Shown: piece after piece, positions 61,113-64,000 of the stretch
How the letters are laid out: each line of letters begins with the position of its first letter
Numbering within the stretch: position 1 is the first letter of the stretch
From: Mesaphorura yosii
Taxonomy: Eukaryota; Arthropoda; Collembola; Poduromorpha; Tullbergiidae
NCBI GenBank assembly: GCA_009869945.1
Contig: WIXG01000027.1
Coordinates: forward strand, 124,001 to 188,000
Reading direction: 5' to 3'
Length of the DNA: 64,000 nt
The notes under the pieces: model-generated
What the model saw: only the letters and a program-made list of their open reading frames with translations
What the model was told of the DNA's origin: nothing
Database searches by the model: none
Position numbers and translations under genes: made by a program

Positions 61113-64000
61113 AAAGACTTTGACTCGACTCATCTCGTGCGGAGTGGTCAACCATCTCAGAAATTCTTAAGTGCACGCAAGTCTCAAGGGTTGGCTCGTT
61201 GACGGTGGGCATTCATTCACTCGCCGGATGTTGTTAAAAGTGAACCCTCTAAAAACTTGGACTACAAAAAGGTGCAATTAAAACGTGCAATGAAGATGGC
61301 CAGAAAGTGAAGCACATGAACTCATTACATGGAACTTTAAAAATTCGACGCTCTGAGAAAGCTTAACTCTAAAACTTTGGTTTCCCGTCCAACCCATATT
61401 TTTATGATCCACCCATAACTTTGTAATTGTTTCGTGCTTTTACGAATGGGCAGCGCATAGAAATTGAGATTCTCATAAAATCTAAAGTCATCAATGCTGT
61501 GAACTTGAGATGCGTTTTGAGCACATTTTTGAACGTTGACCGGTTTACGGCAATAAATTATACGATGACTGACCATTTAAGTTCAGAATTGGATTTATAA
61601 GCAAACGATTTGCGGAGATACTTCATCAATTGTTCACGAGTGCTCGAACTGTTTGTGCCCCAAGATCGAGGATCACGAAGAAGCAGAGTCCAAGACCTGA
61701 TTAATCTGCAAATCAACGGGAAGAAGGCCAAGGTAGCACGGCAGCCAGCAGCAAAAGAAGACTCGACTTGTTTTCATTTTACAAAATAATGTAAAGAAAC
61801 GCAAGAAGATGAGACCTGCGTTGCACTTACAAAGAGCTCGGCCAAAATCCGGATTCTTTGCCTGATCTCTCGCCGTGCTGCACTTCATCAGCTTACCCAA
61901 TACTTGTTTCACATCTTGACTCCTATAAGGTGTTATTATTTCATAAGGTGACCACAAGACCATCATACCTTTCTCGCAATTGGAATTTTTTAAATATTTG
62001 TGCACAACTGCACCTCGAAACGCGGACGGCGACGGAAAGTCGAGGAAAGGCAACGGCAAGCCTGCCAAAACTCGCAAACCGCAACAGTTGTACAGAAACG
62101 GTAAGTCCAACACGAATCGTTTTCCATTTCTCAAGGCAATGCGGGCATTGCACGACTTTGCGTTGCGGATTCTTGTTTGTTTTCTAGTCTTCGTAATTAA
62201 TTTTTCCTTCGTTGTCGTTTACTACTGCAGAAATAAAAGTTGAAAAATGATCATAAAGGTCAAGTTGAGAACAGTCGATTGCCTGCAGAATATGCGAATA
62301 TTCCACGAAGAAGACGACTCCACTCGCAAACACGCGATGTGTGCTCGTAATTACTGTTTACTGTGATGAGTACTTTCTTCTTCAACCGCAGAGTTTATGT
62401 AATAGTAACGATAAAAACGCAAGGCCAGTCTCGAGGCTTGCATGGAGAATTCTGGTTCCTTGATCGTGAAAGTTCAAAGGCTAACAATTTGCCAGTGCAC
62501 AGAAAACTTCATGGGTTCGTTAAAACTCAAAATCATTGTCGTAATAAAAACACGGTTCAACTCCCACATGGACTTCGGAGTGCAAATACTTGCTTTTAAT
62601 TGACGCCTAGTGCATATGCATTTCTCATCATCTCAACCACAGATTGGCGGAGTTCTCATCAGCACCATAAATTATACGACATTTTTGCAGAATCTCAAGT
62701 CAAGCAGCCACAATTTCCGTTTGCATTTTTGTGACTTGCAAACGAGAAGACTCGTTCGGCCTCCTCAAATTTGGAGTTTCAGAACTCATTTTGATGGCGG
62801 GGTATATTTTTATTGGCCAAACAGGGGTTAATGGTATCATTAAATTCTCTTTACAAGACGCCAGAACTAAGGAACTGATTTACAATTCTTTTGCGTTAAA
62901 GTTCATAACTTTTATGGTCATGTTTATGAATCATGACTTGTATTCTGATAGTTGGATTGAGATGACGTTCGTCCCGAGACAATGGCAATGCGATGGGCGA
63001 GGATGCTGAAATCTGAAACTTAACCTAGAAAAGTTTTATCTCGAGACGCAAATGACAAAACAGGATTCCCTTTTATCTGAATGTCATCTCGAACATTATC
63101 ATTGTTATTGTGGCCCGTGGTTTTGCGTCTGACAACTCGACGCAGATAATATTCCGTATGCATCTAGCACGCCTCTAACTCGCGTCACCGCCGAGTTCAA
63201 ATTTTCCCGCGTACTGCAATTGACTCCAACAGTGAAAAATGGCTGAGGAGGGTATTCAAAAGTTTTTAAATAAATGTCAATTGACTATGTCCTTGAGGTA
63301 AATTCACAATGTGAGTTTTTATGGCTGAGAGGCCAATGTAATTTGAACCCGTAGCTCATATATAGTTAATTTTGAATAATTGGACACTTAATTGAAATAA
63401 AGCAGTCGGTATTCCGTCCCGCATTAGCAAAATATGCAATGTAGTTGGCTGTTTGGATCATGAAAGAATGAAAGTGAAAAACGCGAGAAGCCTGAAAGTA
63501 AACAGTGGTAATGTTCGCAGCGTTGCGTGAAACAATTTTTTGTATCTCGAAGGTATAATTAAAATTAATTATCCATCCCAGCGAAGGTTGTGGTATTATG
63601 GCGAAGTTCTTTAAAATAAATAACACGAGAGGCCTCACCGAAGAAATATTCTGCTAAAGAATTCCTGCAAAATTATTTCGAGTGATGTTCGATGGTTGCA
63701 AAGCGAGTTTGAATTTTTTCGCGTAAAATCGCAAATGACGTCCGCAAGTTACTTGCAGTTGGGACAATTTAAGAGAACGGTGTTAATTTTATGAACGTAT
63801 AACAGCTTGTAAGTGATGAATACTCCGAACGTGAGATTATCGAGATTATTAGCGAGTAGGAAGTATTTTGTTTTGCATTCTAAATTTTGGCGTGCTCAAG
63901 TGGTAAAAGTGCGGCAGACACGACTAGGCATGAAATGGTAACAAACTGTTAATAGTCGTCCGGCTTGTCTTTCCTCAGAAGTGAAGGTGCACGTATGATT

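Larger units (their letters stand above)
58326..64000. other. Right-hand region without a confident gene (5.7 kb)
   Basis: After the DDX6 3' UTR no conserved protein is readable on either strand. A TATAAAAG at 61085-61092 with TCAGT at 61108, and a consensus donor GTAAGT at about 62101, are compatible with a 5' exon of a gene that continues past the window end. This is a weak inference. Confidence 0.4.

Noticed and set aside
63880-63940. Possible tRNA-like sequence near the window end
   Set aside because: No cloverleaf pairing and no proper A- and B-box pair.

Overview
The window is nuclear DNA of an animal. Genes are split by many short GT-AG introns (often 60-90 bp), spaced by AT-rich DNA, with AATAAA signals after stop codons and a TATA box on one gene. 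There are no operons, tRNAs, rRNAs or CRISPR arrays that I can see. The gene set and the insect-like alternative last exon of the paxillin gene point to an arthropod, probably a pancrustacean (springtail, small crustacean or insect). The species cannot be named from sequence alone.

Layout. 0-5 kb: THOC7 (minus; mRNA export), then head to head a fidgetin-like AAA protein (plus) whose hydrolysis motifs look eroded. 7.8-11.2 kb: a mucolipin (TRPML) lysosomal channel with a GC-AG intron. 12.2-12.6 kb: a tiny TATA-driven gene for a secreted glycine-rich peptide with a furin-type site and a possible C-terminal amidation signal. 12.7-25.9 kb: gene-poor DNA, probably regulatory or 5' intron sequence of paxillin. 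25.9-38.2 kb: paxillin, with five LD motifs, four LIM domains, at least one likely first exon, and two mutually exclusive continuations of LIM3. One of these ends the protein with an acidic tail and has its own poly(A) signal. 40.9-42.2 kb: SMIM14 (plus), convergent with an aquaglyceroporin (minus, 43.6-44.9 kb). 46.1-47.7 kb: a divergent CDC123 (eIF2 assembly) homologue (minus), head to head with an unrecognised protein carrying one intact dsRNA-binding domain (plus, 48.3-49.3 kb). 49.8-50.3 kb: a short non-autonomous hAT-type DNA transposon with 8-bp target duplications. 51.9-53.7 kb: a secreted serpin with an atypical hinge. 55.4-58.3 kb: a DDX6/Me31B DEAD-box helicase. 58.3-64 kb: no confident gene.

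The genes are independent housekeeping or physiological genes rather than one pathway, although four concern RNA metabolism or translation (THOC7, CDC123-like, dsRBD protein, DDX6). All intron/exon models were built by eye from splice signals, reading-frame phase and family similarity. Every multi-exon model given as a gene closes in frame from start to stop.
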